59,991 nucleotides of DNA, from the NCBI GenBank assembly GCA_003427395.1, contig BFEA01000554.1:775030-835020 (forward strand), given 5' to 3'. A program made the position numbers and the translations under genes. Positions within the stretch are counted from its first letter, which is position 1, and every line of letters starts with the position of its first letter. Positions 32,816-45,142 of the stretch are shown piece by piece. The stretch comes from Chara braunii. Lineage: Eukaryota; Streptophyta; Charophyceae; Charales; Characeae. The notes under the pieces are model-generated. The model was not told the origin of the DNA and made no database searches. It worked only from the letters and a program-made list of their open reading frames with translations.

Positions 32816-33787
32816 GAGGGAGAGAGGGAGAGAGAGAGAGAGAGAACGGGTAAGTCTCCAACCTTGCAGCTGGCCTCATGGTACCATCGATAGGATGAGC
32901 TCGGCGGACATCCAAGGCAGGGGTGGGTCGCAGTAGCTGAAGAATGCACTACAGGGTGGATTGCANCAGTGGATACCAGATGGAGTGCAACCCTTTTTTT
33001 TGTGCGGCGGCCTGGAAACTGGACATGTTGATCACCTTTTACAGTTTTACCCTCATTCTCATCTGTTTGAGTTCAATGCCAAAAAAGTCAGATACACAGA
33101 GCTTTTGTTCCGCTGCTAGGGTGAGGGTTCGAATCTCTTTTTATGCTCGTCAACTTTGCTGTATGCTGTGCGCATGTCCAAACCAGGTATATGTCTGCGT
33201 GCACAGTCTAAGTTCATACTCGNCATTTTATCAGATGATTGCAGTGATGTGTTGATCATCTTTCACCCTCTTTAGCTATNTGTGGGATGCATGATCAATA
33301 ACCCTCAGGCCTGATTTTTTTTATTTCAGTGTGCTGCCTCGTTGGGGGATGGAGTGACCGCCTTGCTAAATGAGAGTTAAAAATGATACTACCATCTTCG
33401 AGTGGATGATTGAGGAGGAGTTGAGGGTTAAGAGGGAAGGAAGGAAGCAGGGTGGAGGTATATATTCGTTTGTGTTCTTTTCGTGTGCATGGTGGGGGAA
33501 TGACTGAAACTTTTGGTTTGTGGGGTCTTTACAAACTGCGCGTGTCGAATTTGGGGAATGTGTTGTAGGTCATTCGTTAGAGTGAGCTGCTCAGTGTTCT
33601 AGAAGGGCAGAAGGATGTTTGTAGTGGTGGTCAGATGATTTCGTCTGCACCTGCAGTTGGGTCTATTGTATGGTGAGAGTTCAGTAGGGGTTGNATTATC
33701 AGGGTGCCNCTGGGTGGGANTCCCNCNTTCAATGAGAACCTTATNTCNTGACTTTTNTTTTNNCAAAATTCTTNTGTGTTTTTGCAG

Positions 33788-34255
33788 AAAACTTTTGACA
33801 GGATGTTTGAATGTCTTTAGGAGAATGTAAATCCTGAACTCATTGCTTTTGAGGATNAACTTGCGACNATTTTTGGGAAAATGGATTTGTGNCATAAGCA
33901 AGCACAGGNTGGAGTANNANTTGATAGATCTAGTCNATTGAGTCTGAAACAAGGAGGGAAATGGGAGATGCAAACGGTTCAAAATTCTTTTCGACATCTT
34001 AAGCGCACACATGTCATCTTCAGTGGATACATACAACCAGAGAGATTTCAAATGCTTTACGCAAACAATGCTGATGGGTTAATGAACCGCTTTCAAATTT
34101 TCATTCCAAAAGTTTTCTTGGACAGTTATGCCCCACCAGTAAATGGACCAAAACGATCACGCCATGTCACGAAATCAGGTCAAGACAATCCGATCATCGA
34201 CGACTTAGATTAACATTTGTATGTGCCAAGTGACGCAACTATCCACCTTGCTGAG
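33788..34255 (+). pseudogene. DUF3987-type central exon, unit B, two stops
   Basis: Same 468-bp exon as in unit A, with the same acceptor and donor. It is open through LMNRFQIFIPKVFLDSY, where unit A is stopped. TAG at 33818 (unit A CAG) and TAA at 34211 (unit A GAA) interrupt it. About a dozen Ns fall between 33694 and 33935, so some differences may be base-calling errors. It splices in phase to 35305. Confidence 0.7.
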
Positions 34256-34693
34256 GTAAGTCTTTCGCTTTACTTGGTGACTATAGCTTTGCAAACTGTC
34301 TTCTGTTTATTTGCTGAATTATTTATTGGACTCCAAAGCGTGTTCAAATATGTGTTGAAATTTACACGTGCGTGTTTGACTATGTCTGGCTCTGTTTCAA
34401 GACCGCTTGATTCTGTTTTTCAATCTTTATTGAATCTGTTTGAGTTTGTCTTGAGTCATCAGACGTAAACCAGACAAACTATCCAAACGGAACATTCCCC
34501 CTAATAGTGCCACATGCACTCCCACCAAGGCATGACCGATTCTTTCGCATTAGTTAGAGGTGTTCGCATAGGTACATCACTTTCAAAAGAAAAGGAAAAA
34601 AGACATACAAAAGAAGAAAGTAAACATGCCACATAATTGATTGCATGTCTCTTACATGGTCTGATGCAACTTTTTTTTTTTTTCACCTTTCCA

Positions 34694-35212
34694 CTAGGGT
34701 ACCAGAGTGGCCCAGGACAAGTTGCCCGGCTGGGAAAAAATAAATAAAAATGGTAAAGAAGTTGAATATGAAGGACAAGTTGTTCACTTTTTTTTTTTTG
34801 CAATCTATTTTGAGATTTTTAGGATTTGTTTTTTCCCGGCCGACCCAAAAACAATTAAATAAAATAAAATAAAATAAAATAGTTTTTTTTTTAAGTTTTA
34901 TTTTTATTTTAAATTTGGTAAGGAATTTTGATGTGATTCTGAGGCAAAAGTTGTTTAGTTTATTTTTCTGCATAACATAGTTTTTTTTCGAATTTTTTAA
35001 AATTTATTTTGTTAATTTATTGTTTTTGTTGGGACCTTCCCTGGTCCTTGGACGGGCTGGCCACCCGGGAACCGGGCCGCCCGGCGCGTAGCCTAGGACT
35101 TTTTGGAATTTTTTTATTTTTAAATTTTTTTACTGGGACCTTCCTTCGTCCTTTCACGGCTGGGCCGCCTTGAAAAACAAGGTGACCCGGGCAGTGCGGA
35201 TGGTAGCCTACG
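34694..35212. mobile_element. Fused CTAGGCTACCAG-family copies in unit B
   Basis: The left half matches the unit A element at 30189, and the right half matches the unit A element at 31392. The join is near 34840. This is what recombination between two family members would leave. Confidence 0.65.
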
Positions 35213-35304
35213 CTATAAGTCAAAATTTAATTCAATTCAATACAAAACTTTCTTTCACTTTTGCACTTTGTATTTTTGCTTCACTTTTGTCTAAATTTAT
35301 GCAG

Positions 35305-35473
35305 TTGTTCACACGTATTCGGTTCATACACCATGATTCTAAGAACTTTGGTTTATCTGGAAAGCATTCGTACTGGATCGAGGATCGTGCACTTGAGAAT
35401 TTTATACATGAATATAACCATATCCAGAGGGTCTTGCGAAGCATGCACAAAAGACATTGTCTTGGAAAAGGAG
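35305..35473 (+). CDS. DUF3987-type exon, unit B, open
   Basis: 169 bp after TTTATGCAG, reading HHDSKNFGLSGKHSYWIED and EYNHIQRVLRSMHKRHCLGK, ending GGAG|GTATGAC. Its one leftover base joins GT at 35992 to give the Gly of KGGFYGKKKGE, so the two exons belong to one gene. All key positions are open here, unlike unit A. Confidence 0.65.
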
Positions 35474-35991
35474 GTATGACATCTTCCTTTTTTTTTTAAT
35501 ATTCTAAACTTTAGTTTGTAGTAAAGGTTGCATCTTAGGCCTCAGGAAATGTCTGTTCTTGTACTCAACCATTTGCGATATTAAAGGATTGTGAAGACAA
35601 CAAAAAATAGTCCCCTGCTCCCCCTACAGTGTACTCATGATACCATACACTCATTTCTATAACATTAAATACCTTTATTTCTTGAAAACTGAAATGTGAT
35701 TGGAGTTTTTTTTTTTTAATTTCAGTTGTTTTTTTTTTTTTAGGTTGAATACTAGGTAGTTATCTCAAGTACGGAAACCAACCAGAAGGATGACATCACA
35801 TTTGCCAACTTTCATAAAAATGATGTCTAAATTTAGTTTGAATGTTGAAATGGATTGAATGTAATTTTTGAGAACTACAATGCCAAAAAGGGGTATCATA
35901 AAAGAATCGTTGAAATAGTTGCTTCCTCCCTACGAAAGTGATTTCTGACTTGTTTCTTGTGATTTTCTCTTGAACTTTTTTCTTTTTGTAG

Positions 35992-36363
35992 GTTTCTATG
36001 GAAAGAAGAAAGGGGAAATCGTAATCGTATCATCAATCATGCATGTGATCACATACTGCCTAGAATCAATGGCAGATGATCTTGATGCATTGGAAGATGA
36101 TGAAGATGTTTCGATTTCACCGGAGCATGTTGATTTTGCAGTCAAATTTCTCGAGGTTTCTTGCAAACAACGTGTCGCATTCATCAATGACAGACAGTTG
36201 ATGAAGATCTTCGACAANTTTGATCAGTATGGATCTGATCACAGTGATGANGAACATGATGATCACTTGNACAATGTTCAANAATTCAATGATGCAGCTA
36301 AAANTTTNAATGATGNANGTAATCCTCTACATGATAAACNNGTTAGTCGACAAATGATTAAAT
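35992..36363 (+). CDS. DUF3987-type protein, C-terminal helical exon
   Basis: Opens after TTTTTGTAG, reading GEIVIVSSIMHVITYCLESM, then SISPEHVDFAVKFLEV and CKQRVAF. This is the pair of helices (K..G...I..I.H...; ...A..L......) that ends the DUF3987 domain. An Asp/Glu/His-rich tail with several unread bases follows, and TGA closes the frame at 36363. An alternative is splicing near 36340 into the exon at 37762. It is single copy, lying just beyond the tandem duplication. Confidence 0.6.
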
Positions 36364-37761
36364 GAAAATATCATTCATGTTTTTCTCATTTTGTCTGCAA
36401 ATTTTTATGCGTTCATTCTGTTACTGTGGACAACGTTTTTGAGCCGGGGGAGATGTTTGGAACAGGGGCAGGAAAGGTTTGGGACACGTGAAATGACAGA
36501 GAAAGGATCCACGAATGAGAGGATTATGATGTGAACTGGCGGGGCGGAAAGAAGACATGGGATCTGGGGAAAGAGCGTTGGTAATAGCGGGTGGTGATGT
36601 GGAGTGCGGGGGAGGAGATAGTCAGAAGTGGGATGGAACTGCATTTTGCATTCAAATTCCATATGTGAAAATGAATGAAAACTTTTCTACTTTCTACAAA
36701 AACGAAATGCAAACAAAATAGCATATTTACAACGAAAGGATGATTTTCTGCGAAATTAAAATGCAAACATATTCGAAATGAAATGTGAGAGGGACAGAGG
36801 TAGAGGGAGAGAGCGAGAAAGAGTGTAATTTCTCAGTCACTCGCTGTCTTCTGCATTCCATGATCTTCGGCGGTTTCCTCGCCCTTGATTGGCAATGGTC
36901 TCCCCCTAGTTGATCTTGAACAGTCTCTTCGATGCACACCCCACTTCGTCACCGTGCTTCACGACTGCCATATATTTTTCATAAGTTCAGAACTAAAGGA
37001 AGTTGGCGTGGCTTGGGGTCGGGGGGGGGGGGTCGGGGGGCGAACCTCGACCACAACGGCGAGAGCACTGGGAGAGAGAGAGAGAATGAGCAGCAAGTTA
37101 ACCCAGATGGCAATGAGGCCAGGTGGCACCAGCGAACCTCGACCATAATGACAAGAGTATTGGCAGGAATCCCAATGACGACTTCGGCAGGAGCACTGCG
37201 AGAACTCTCTCTCTCTCTTGTCAAGATGACATTGGCGGCATCACTAAGTCAAAGCTCCACTTCTATGTTTGTCTGTGGGTGTGTGTGGGTGTGTGCGTAT
37301 GCGCTGGCCGGTGTGGGAGAGTGGTAGGCAGGTGGGGACAGACCGATTCTTGGAATGAAATTGGTCTGGGGCGACGGTGTTCTGGTCACGTTCATGTCAA
37401 TGATTCCCTCATAATGGAGGCCGCTCTCGCTCGTCCTCACGACTGGTACCGGCCTAAAATTCGAAACAACAATTTTGAGGAGGCCCTCTGGACCAGACCA
37501 AGAGGTTCGTACCCTGCCACATTTCTTTTAACTTTGTGGTTTTGGACCCCTCCGGACGGCCCTCCAACGCTCTGGCATCCAGGCACCAGACTGCAGACCG
37601 TCTGGACGCTCATCCGGATGTCTGCATCGTAGCCATGATATAAGTATAATTAGATGTCAAATGTCGTTAAAGTTTAAACCATATTTACCATTAAATATTA
37701 TACAAGATTGTTATATATTTTTAAGAATTGTCTAATATTTGTTCTGTGACTTGTTCAACAG

Positions 37762-38001
37762 GCAAGAATGAGGGAGAAGTGTTCAAGGATGTCGAAGAAG
37801 ACAACAAAGGTACTTAAGTTACCGTTAACAACAGTGGTCAACATGAAGTGCGGCTTGAAGCAAGAAATTGATGAAATGTTTCTAGCAATGGAAAGCCTTG
37901 GGTTGGGCACGTATCATCTGAATCACGAAAGAATAAGTAAGTCGAAAAATCAAGCACATATTTGGTTATGCAAAAAGTGTGTCCGGGGTTACACTTTGTG
38001 A
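37762..38001 (+). pseudogene. Winged-helix-like C-terminal exon with a one-base frameshift
   Basis: After TTCAACAG one frame reads KNEGEVFKDVEEDNK, continuing the acidic style of the previous exon. It then meets a stop, while the next frame continues KVLKLPLTTVVNMKCGLKQE, IDEMFLAMESLGLGTYH and KNQAHIWLCKKC to TGA. A single extra G near 37809 explains the switch. The second part looks like a winged-helix segment, as often found after DUF3987. The assignment to this gene is inferred from order and style. Confidence 0.4.
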
Positions 38002-38340
38002 TATACAAGTGTTTATGCACATAAATAAATTCTTTATTTGTTAAAATCTTTCGTACTTTTCTTTTCATGAAATTTTCGAGGTTCTGAGCCGTCACCAACT
38101 TTATTGAGGTCCTCTCGCCCCCATCCCAGCTTCAGATTCCTGAGTCCCAGGTTTAGGTAGTTGGCACTAGTTAGCAGTGTGCATATAGATACAAACCTTT
38201 GATAAAATAGGGAAAAAGACGTAGAAAAAAGTACATATGCCATAAAACAAATTGCGTTTGTCTATTACACGGTTTGCTGCAACTGTATATTTTTTTAATT
38301 AATTATTAATCTTTTTCATAAAAAAATAATTCACTTCACA

Positions 38341-39345
38341 ACTTACTGGCATGAATAGTTGTTGATTGTGCTGGTCCTTGAGCTGCAGCAGTCCCACTGC
38401 TGGAGAAGTACACGTTGATGCCCTCGGCAGCCTTATTGAGGCCGTCTCGTCCTCGGGCCGCAACCTCAGATTCCTGACCCCCAGACCGAGACAATTGACA
38501 TTAGTTAGAGGTGTTCATTTATACCCAAAACTTAAAAAAAAAAGGAAAAAAACATACACATGCCAAAAAAGTGATTGCGTGTGTTCGTTCCATGGTTTGC
38601 TGCAACTGTTTTTTTTTTTTATTATTTTTTTTCACTTTTAAGGATTAAACAATTTTTTTATTTTTATTTTTTTGCCTCACAACTTAGTGGCAGGAATAGT
38701 TGTTCATTCTTCTCGTTCTTTGAGTTGGAGCACATGCTGGAAAACGGGTCCAGCGTCCCTTTGATACATCTTGTGGCTCAGAGGTTTTGATCATTGTTTC
38801 CTAGGGCTGCAGTTGTTTGTCTTGTTGATCTGGGGCTAAAGAGACCCTGATCAAAAGGGCAAGGGTATCAGGGTGGGNCACCGTTCACAGTGTATATGCC
38901 AAGTTGGCAAGAAACAAATGGCACAGGGCTTAGGCTTTACTAATAGAGTGCAGGGTAATGTGTAGGCCCAGGGATGGACAAGGTTACAGGCTATGAATTG
39001 TTTTTTTGCCTCACAACTTACTGGCAGGAATAGTTGTTCATTTTTCTGGTTCTTAAGTTGTGGCAGCTCCGCTGCTGAAGGAGCAGTCCTACCTACAAGT
39101 GAGGAGCTGGACTTGGTACTGCTCCTAAGGTTCTTCAACACCTAAAAACGGACTCGTTTATGTTTTTCAATGTCTAAAACCTTTTGTAGTTTTCTTTTCG
39201 TGAAATTTTCGCAGTTATGACCCCTCGACAACAGTGAGCAGCTGGACTTGGCACTGCTCCTAAGGTTCTTTAACGTCTAAAGACGGACTCGTTTATGTTT
39301 TCCTATGTCTAACACCTTTTGTAGTTTTCTTTTCGTGAAATTTGC
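38341..39345. repeat. Dispersed repeat family C, several partial copies
   Basis: CACAACTTACTGGCAGGAAT, TAGTTGTTCATTxTTCTGGTTCTT and CCTCAGATTCCTGA..CCC recur at 38341, 38686, 39005 and earlier at 30446. Within it, 39098-39200 is repeated as 39230-39333 (GAGCTGGACTTGGTACTGC to CCTTTTGTAG). Confidence 0.65.
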
Positions 39346-40533
39346 GCAGTTATGATCCCTCGACAACCTTATTGAGGCTCTCTANCCCTCGAGCCCCAAC
39401 CTCAGATTCCTGAGGCCCATCGCCAAACAGTTGAGGCTCCACTACTTTCTTCAGTGGCCCTGGGCGCAGTTACTCAGCCTGCTCATGGCTAGTCCACCCA
39501 GAGACACGAGTAGCACCTTGCAGATAGTGACTGGATGCTCACTTATTTGTGGCTGGTACTCATACAGCAGCACTGCTGGAGCGTAGGTTCATGCACGAGG
39601 TACCCAGAAGAGCGTGTGCAATTGCGCTGGAAGTTGCTACCTAGAACAGTTGGACACAGCAACCATAGCCAAGCTGCTAGTGCAGTAAGCTAGAGGGGGC
39701 AGACGACAGTCCTTGGGCATGACTGTCTAGACTCGAGGTGGAAAGAAGGAGGATGGGCAAAAGAGAAAGGATGCATGTAGTGTGTGTGCACTAGAGGTCC
39801 GCATGAGGCGCCTCTGTCACGTACGTCTGTTGAAGCACATTGATACATTGCTACATCATAAGACTTGTTAGGAGAGTCATCTGGGAGAAGAAGCGTGGGA
39901 TGCTGGTAGTGAAGAGCAGCGAGAGGCCACAAATATATCATGTGTTTTCAATTCATTTGAAACTCTTCCAGTAACGGATATTTTGGTGCATTATCTGCTT
40001 TTGTCACTTATCTGCATGTGGAATGCTTCGATCTCAATTTCAGCCAAATTTATCTTCATTGTACTTGGAAAGTCAAAGTCTCTAATAAATATGTTTATGT
40101 ATGTGATATCTAACATTTACTAACTATATTGAGTTGATGTTTTTCGACAGTCTTGGGCGGAACATATGCGTAATACGATATGAAAAAAAAAAACGGAGTG
40201 GTTCTTGAAAAGAAGATACCATCTCCAGACAAAGCAGTTGAAATCACAAAACTTGTGAATACTCTACATGACGTCTTTCAGTTGTGTTTTGCAGATTGGA
40301 ACAGAGTTGCAGCAGCAACAATGTAAGTACCGTATGTTTTTCAACCAAATCCAAAAAATTGTTCCTAACAACTTCTGGACACATGTTCATGCATATACTG
40401 TCTACCACGTGTTTTTACTTTGTATCGTTGGAGGTTGTAGAATGATTTTTGTTATCAAGGGTCGTCTGGGCGGAATTCATTGGCGGAATTTCGGATGTTT
40501 CGGGCTTCATTTGTGTTTTTTTTTTACTTTTGT

Positions 40534-40612
40534 TAGGACCTTTATTGGCCCTTGCACGGCCGGACCGCCCTAGAAAACAAGGTAACCCAGGCGGCCTGGC
40601 TGGAAGCCTAGA
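40534..40612 (+). mobile_element. CTAGGCTACCAG-family right-end fragment
   Basis: GGACCTTTATTGGCCCTTGC through GGCTGGAAGCCTAG. No left end is visible. Confidence 0.6.
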
Positions 40613-40876
40613 TAATGAGTGTTTTTTTTTTTTTTAAATCAGTGCTCCAAACCCGGTAGGACAGGGCCCCGTTCCCCAACCAGAACCGGACCAGTCCTAC
40701 TGGTTAGTCGACTGGGCCGGTTCCCCCCAGTTCGCCGTACTGCATTTGTTTTTTTTTTTATTAAAAAAAAAAATCCATTTTTTTTTTTTTTTTTATGTAA
40801 GCCTAGGGTGTTGTAGAGCCCAAGGACTAGACCCACAGTGATCGCTGGCAGCAGCAGCCAGTGGTTGTCCTGACAG

Positions 40877-41066
40877 GATAGGCCACCTTTCCTACCCTTC
40901 CCCACGTTAATGCTCCCAGTGCACCCGCTATCCCTACTATCCTAACTCAGTGAGACCAGCACTCAGGACAAGATAGGCCACCTTCCCTACCCTTCCCCAC
41001 ATTAATGCTCCCAGTGCACCCCCTATCCCTACTATCCTACCTCACTGTGACCAGCAGTCAGGACCA
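40877..41066. repeat. 95-bp tandem duplication
   Basis: Copies at 40877-40971 and 40972-41066 both start GATAGGCCACCTT. A second tandem pair with about 58-bp spacing (CCCCCTTTTCAAAGxTTTTG) follows at 41147-41222. Confidence 0.8.
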
Positions 41067-41554
41067 TCACCCTACCAGTATCAAGGGCAACTTGGACCAG
41101 ACAGCAGTAACAAGCACCCCCTAACACTATCACCCCCAACCCCCTTTTCAAAGTTTTTGGGTGCGAAGTACCGTCCCTACCCTGCCAGTAACACCCCCAG
41201 CCCCCTTTTCAAAGCTTTTGGGTAGAAGGTTAACGTTTGCAGAGAGCCAGGTACGTTGTTGTCAATGTCCGCGGTTGGATCCGGCCCGATCCGACCGGCC
41301 GGTTGCAGGCACAACCATGTTTTAAATTGCTTTCTTAATGTCAATTTTACCCAGCTTCGCTTATCGAGTGAAAACTCTGCCTCTGTTGTTAGAGTGCTCA
41401 ACCTTAAGGTTGTCTGATTCTACCATAAAGCTCAGGTATTACTTCTCTGATTTGTTCTTGTGATTTGATTTGCTCTTGTTCAGTTAACTTACCTATCGTC
41501 AAGAATAACATAGATGTTTTTTTTTATTTTTTTTTAATTTCTAACTTTTTTTTC

Positions 41555-41633
41555 TTGGGGACTTCCCTGGTCCTTGCACGGTTAGGCCCCCCGGGAAAAC
41601 AAGGTGACCTGGGCAGCCCGGCTGGTAGCCTAG
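41555..41633 (+). mobile_element. CTAGGCTACCAG-family right-end fragment
   Basis: GGGGACTTCCCTGGTCCTTG to CCCGGCTGGTAGCCTAG. Confidence 0.6.
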
Positions 41634-41794
41634 CTTTTCTGACGTTTCTTTGACTTTCTTTAAAACCATGACTTGAGACTCTTCTTTTATTTCTATTACC
41701 TATGTTAAGATTTTGATNGTATGTGCATGTGTGTCTGTGTCTGTGTGTGTGCATGCTCGCGTGTGTGTGTATGTGTTTCTGAACTACTGAACAG

Positions 41795-42635
41795 GCCAAC
41801 AAGACCATCTCCAGTATTATTTTGTGATTACACAAGAGTAACTAATCCGAATGATGATGACATCGAGCTTGAAAAAGTTCGAAATGCCGAAAATGACAAG
41901 CAAGAAACAGTTCAAGAAAATGAGGTTAATGAAGAAGGAAACATTGAGGATGTTGAAGGCATCAAAGAAGATGACATTGATGATCTCGAAGGCTCTGGAG
42001 GTGGGAACATCAAGGAAGATACCATTGATGATTCTGAAAACGATGTAGATATTGAGAACTCCCAGCAAGACACATTTGCAGAACAGAAGATGCATGAGCA
42101 AACAGATACCAGGAATTTGGCATTGTCTCAAAATGAATCATCTCATCGAAATGAGTTACATGATGCAACCGTCAACAATGAGCATGAAGACAATAAAGTG
42201 GATTGTGAAGATCTTTGATCGCAGAGCCATTTCTCTTCATCGAACAACAATCGTATCCTTCATAAGCACCCGAAAGAGACTGCACATACCAAGAGTGTCC
42301 CAAAGATCAGCTCACATGGCAAACGAAGAACTACAGATGACAAAAGAAAATTGCGGTCGAGCCAGACTCATAGTCAACAACGCACTACAGTGTATCAATT
42401 GAAAATTGATGACGAGCCAATGAAAGTTGATGGAATGGCCTGAGCAAGTAACGTTCAAAATGCCCAATCTTCTGGCATGAATAACACTGGTGGTTTAAAT
42501 GACATCAACAACATGTCAAATGTGGATATTGCTGAAAGTGGAGATCAGAAGAGCGCAACTGTGGGACAAGGTAGAAAAAGAAAGCAGCTAGTGATAACTA
42601 GGTCTCATAGAAAGCTATCCAAAAATGATAGTTGA
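41795..42635 (+). pseudogene. Acidic, repeat-rich protein tail with two in-frame TGA codons
   Basis: After CTGAACAG the frame reads PTRPSPVLFCDYTRVTNP, then a long Asp/Glu/Asn-rich region with a loosely repeated pattern (NIEDVEGIKEDDIDDLEG; NIKEDTIDDSEN). It ends in a basic GQGRKRKQLVITRSHRK and TGA (42633). TGA codons at 42216 and 42441 interrupt an otherwise continuous 280-codon frame whose style does not change across them. It may be the last exon of the DUF3987 gene or a separate gene. The basic end could be a nuclear localisation signal. No domain is recognised. Confidence 0.45.
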
Positions 42636-43054
42636 ATCCTATATAAATTTAACTATATTCGGAAGGATTTTGATTAGATCCCGGAGAATACTTTTGGCAC
42701 ACGCTGTGATTTCATAATTAGATTCAACGGAAGAATGCGGAACGAGGGAGTAGACATAGATGTTGTCCACATGTTGATATGTAGGTCGTGTTATGTTGAA
42801 CAATTTCAGCAACTATATGCTAAGTTAGACTTCACCTGTTTTCAGTTTCAGATTCAGCCCACACTGACATGCTCAAATGTAGGAGGCACGAAATTAGCAC
42901 AATGAACAGTTTCTCTTCATGTTTCAGTTTTTTTTCGTCACTTTCATTTTTATAATTTTGTCCTCGTCCTTAATTTCATAAACAATTTCGAGCATTTCTC
43001 AGTTTATGTGTGTCCTCCTTGTTCGGGGGTCATGTTAATCTTTTATATATCATT

Positions 43055-43061
<7 letters not shown>

Positions 43062-43132
<71 letters not shown>
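43062..43132. repeat. (TA)n(GA)n compound microsatellite
   Basis: TA to 43097, then GA. A 36-base T run follows at 43203-43238. Confidence 0.95.
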
Positions 43133-43134
<2 letters not shown>

Positions 43135-43201
43135 TTTATACAGCCTTGAGGTATGTATGGCCCAATTCACTTCCCTGTTTATATACTTTCTGTAAAATTT
43201 A

Positions 43202-43238
<37 letters not shown>

Positions 43239-43566
43239 TCCAGAATTTTATGGACCTAGGTCCGGTCGGACATTATGCTCTGTCCGAGTACGGGTCCGGC
43301 GTAACCATGGACTTCATATTTCATTTTTTTTTCTTGCAACCAATGTCTTTACTTCTTTGCATGTCTTTCTGTCTACCTAACTGTCTCTCCTTGAGCTACT
43401 GAGTCTTATTTGCTNAGTGCACAGGTATGTCTATGTATACATGTGTCTGTACATGTGTATGTTTGACTGTCAGTATGAGCCTTCATGTTTATGAATGTTT
43501 TTATCACTCCACTTCTTTGTCAGTGAATCAGTCTATCAATACCTCACTTCATATCGTTCGAAGACA

Positions 43567-43663
<97 letters not shown>

Positions 43664-43678
43664 GTCTCTCTATCTATN

Positions 43679-43751
<73 letters not shown>

Positions 43752-43756
43752 GTCTC

Positions 43757-43824
<68 letters not shown>
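43567..43824. repeat. (CT)n/(CTAT)n compound microsatellite
   Basis: Alternating CT and CTAT blocks over 258 bp with one N. Open frames (Ser-Leu-Ile-Tyr) are compositional. Confidence 0.95.
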
Positions 43825-43825
<1 letters not shown>

Positions 43826-45142
43826 TTCGCCTCTCCTGCCCTTCCCTGTGTCTCTTTCTATCTCTTGCTTGATCTAAATGCTCGTGGTAGACTTTGCTAA
43901 AAGCCTAAGACCCTAAACCCGGGGATACTTGTGTCTGGTCATCTGCTTCCCAAGAATCAATGTGGCCATCCGATTGTAGATTTTGCAGATTTTGAAATTT
44001 TAAACGCATCAGTGATGGGCAACGATTTTCTTGCATAACAGTTGTGCCAACCTCTAGACTATCAGCGGACAAGTTAGTAGAGGCTCATACTGTGCTTTGT
44101 TTTTAAGAAATTTTGAGTTTTGGGTTGTAATACAGTTGCTGAAATACAACAGAAATCCACTAAGAAACTTCTGGACGGGGCGGGTCGGAGGGCAGAGTAT
44201 TGGGGGCTATGAGGGCATTCGCACCTGCAGAGGGAAGGGGCCGGGGCGGGGCGGGGGGGGGGGGGGGGGAGGAGGATGGTGGGAGGGCAGAGTATCGGGG
44301 GCTCTGAGGGCACTGGCGCCTGCACGGGGGGAGAATGGAGGTGTATCGCTGTCTTTGTTGGGGTATAAAGTTGTTGCTGGGCGTCTTGACGGATGGATCG
44401 TAAAAAGGAAATATATAATAAATCCAAGTTCACTGTTCTACTGTGGTTGCTGAATACAACCCAAATCGCCTAAGAAACTTTTGGGGATGTGGCAGAGCGG
44501 CGGAGCATAGGTAAGGGGGGGGGGGGNGGAAGAGCGGAGTATTGGGGGCTATGAGCCTGTTGGGGGACAAAATGGAGGTGTATCGAAGTGTTTGGCGAGG
44601 TATAAAGCTGTTGCTGTGGTTATTGAGGATTATAGGTTGTACTGCAGTTGGTGGGGGTATAAAGGTCCACCCAATCATTTTCTTTTTTTAAATNTAAGTT
44701 CAGTGTTGTACATGGCAATCTCTTGAGGGTGAGAAGTATACATAGATGAACGATACTGGGAGTGGNGGTGGGTGTGCTTGAGATTGTTCATTAGAGAAAG
44801 CTACTAAGCTGCATAGTTTACACAAAGATTGTGTGGGATGGTATGAGCACACTGGTATGTGATTCCATCTGAGATGGTAATCTTGTTTCCTGTGTTCAGT
44901 ACTATGTTTGTTTGATCTTTAAATACAATCAGACATGTATTTTTCATCTAAGGTGGCAATCTCAAGCAAATTTTTTCATTTGGTCAACACTTGTTTTGAC
45001 AATTCCTGATGAATTGTGTTTATTTTTTTCTCCCATATTTTTTTTTCTGTTGTGTGTTTTTATTTTTTTCCCCTCGTGTCTTGCAGGTTATTGACTGCAG
45101 GTCAGATAACAAGTGTTGTGAACTCTTACAACAATCTGCAGA

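Larger units (their letters stand above)
32221..35620 (+). repeat. Tandem duplication, unit B
   Basis: Second copy of 27716 onward. It is shorter than unit A by 1,090 bp, the difference falling between 34835 and 34850. It continues into unique exons of the same gene after 35620. Confidence 0.95.

Noticed and set aside
43567-43824. Coding frames rich in Ser, Leu, Ile and Tyr
   Set aside because: Translation of CT/CTAT microsatellites.
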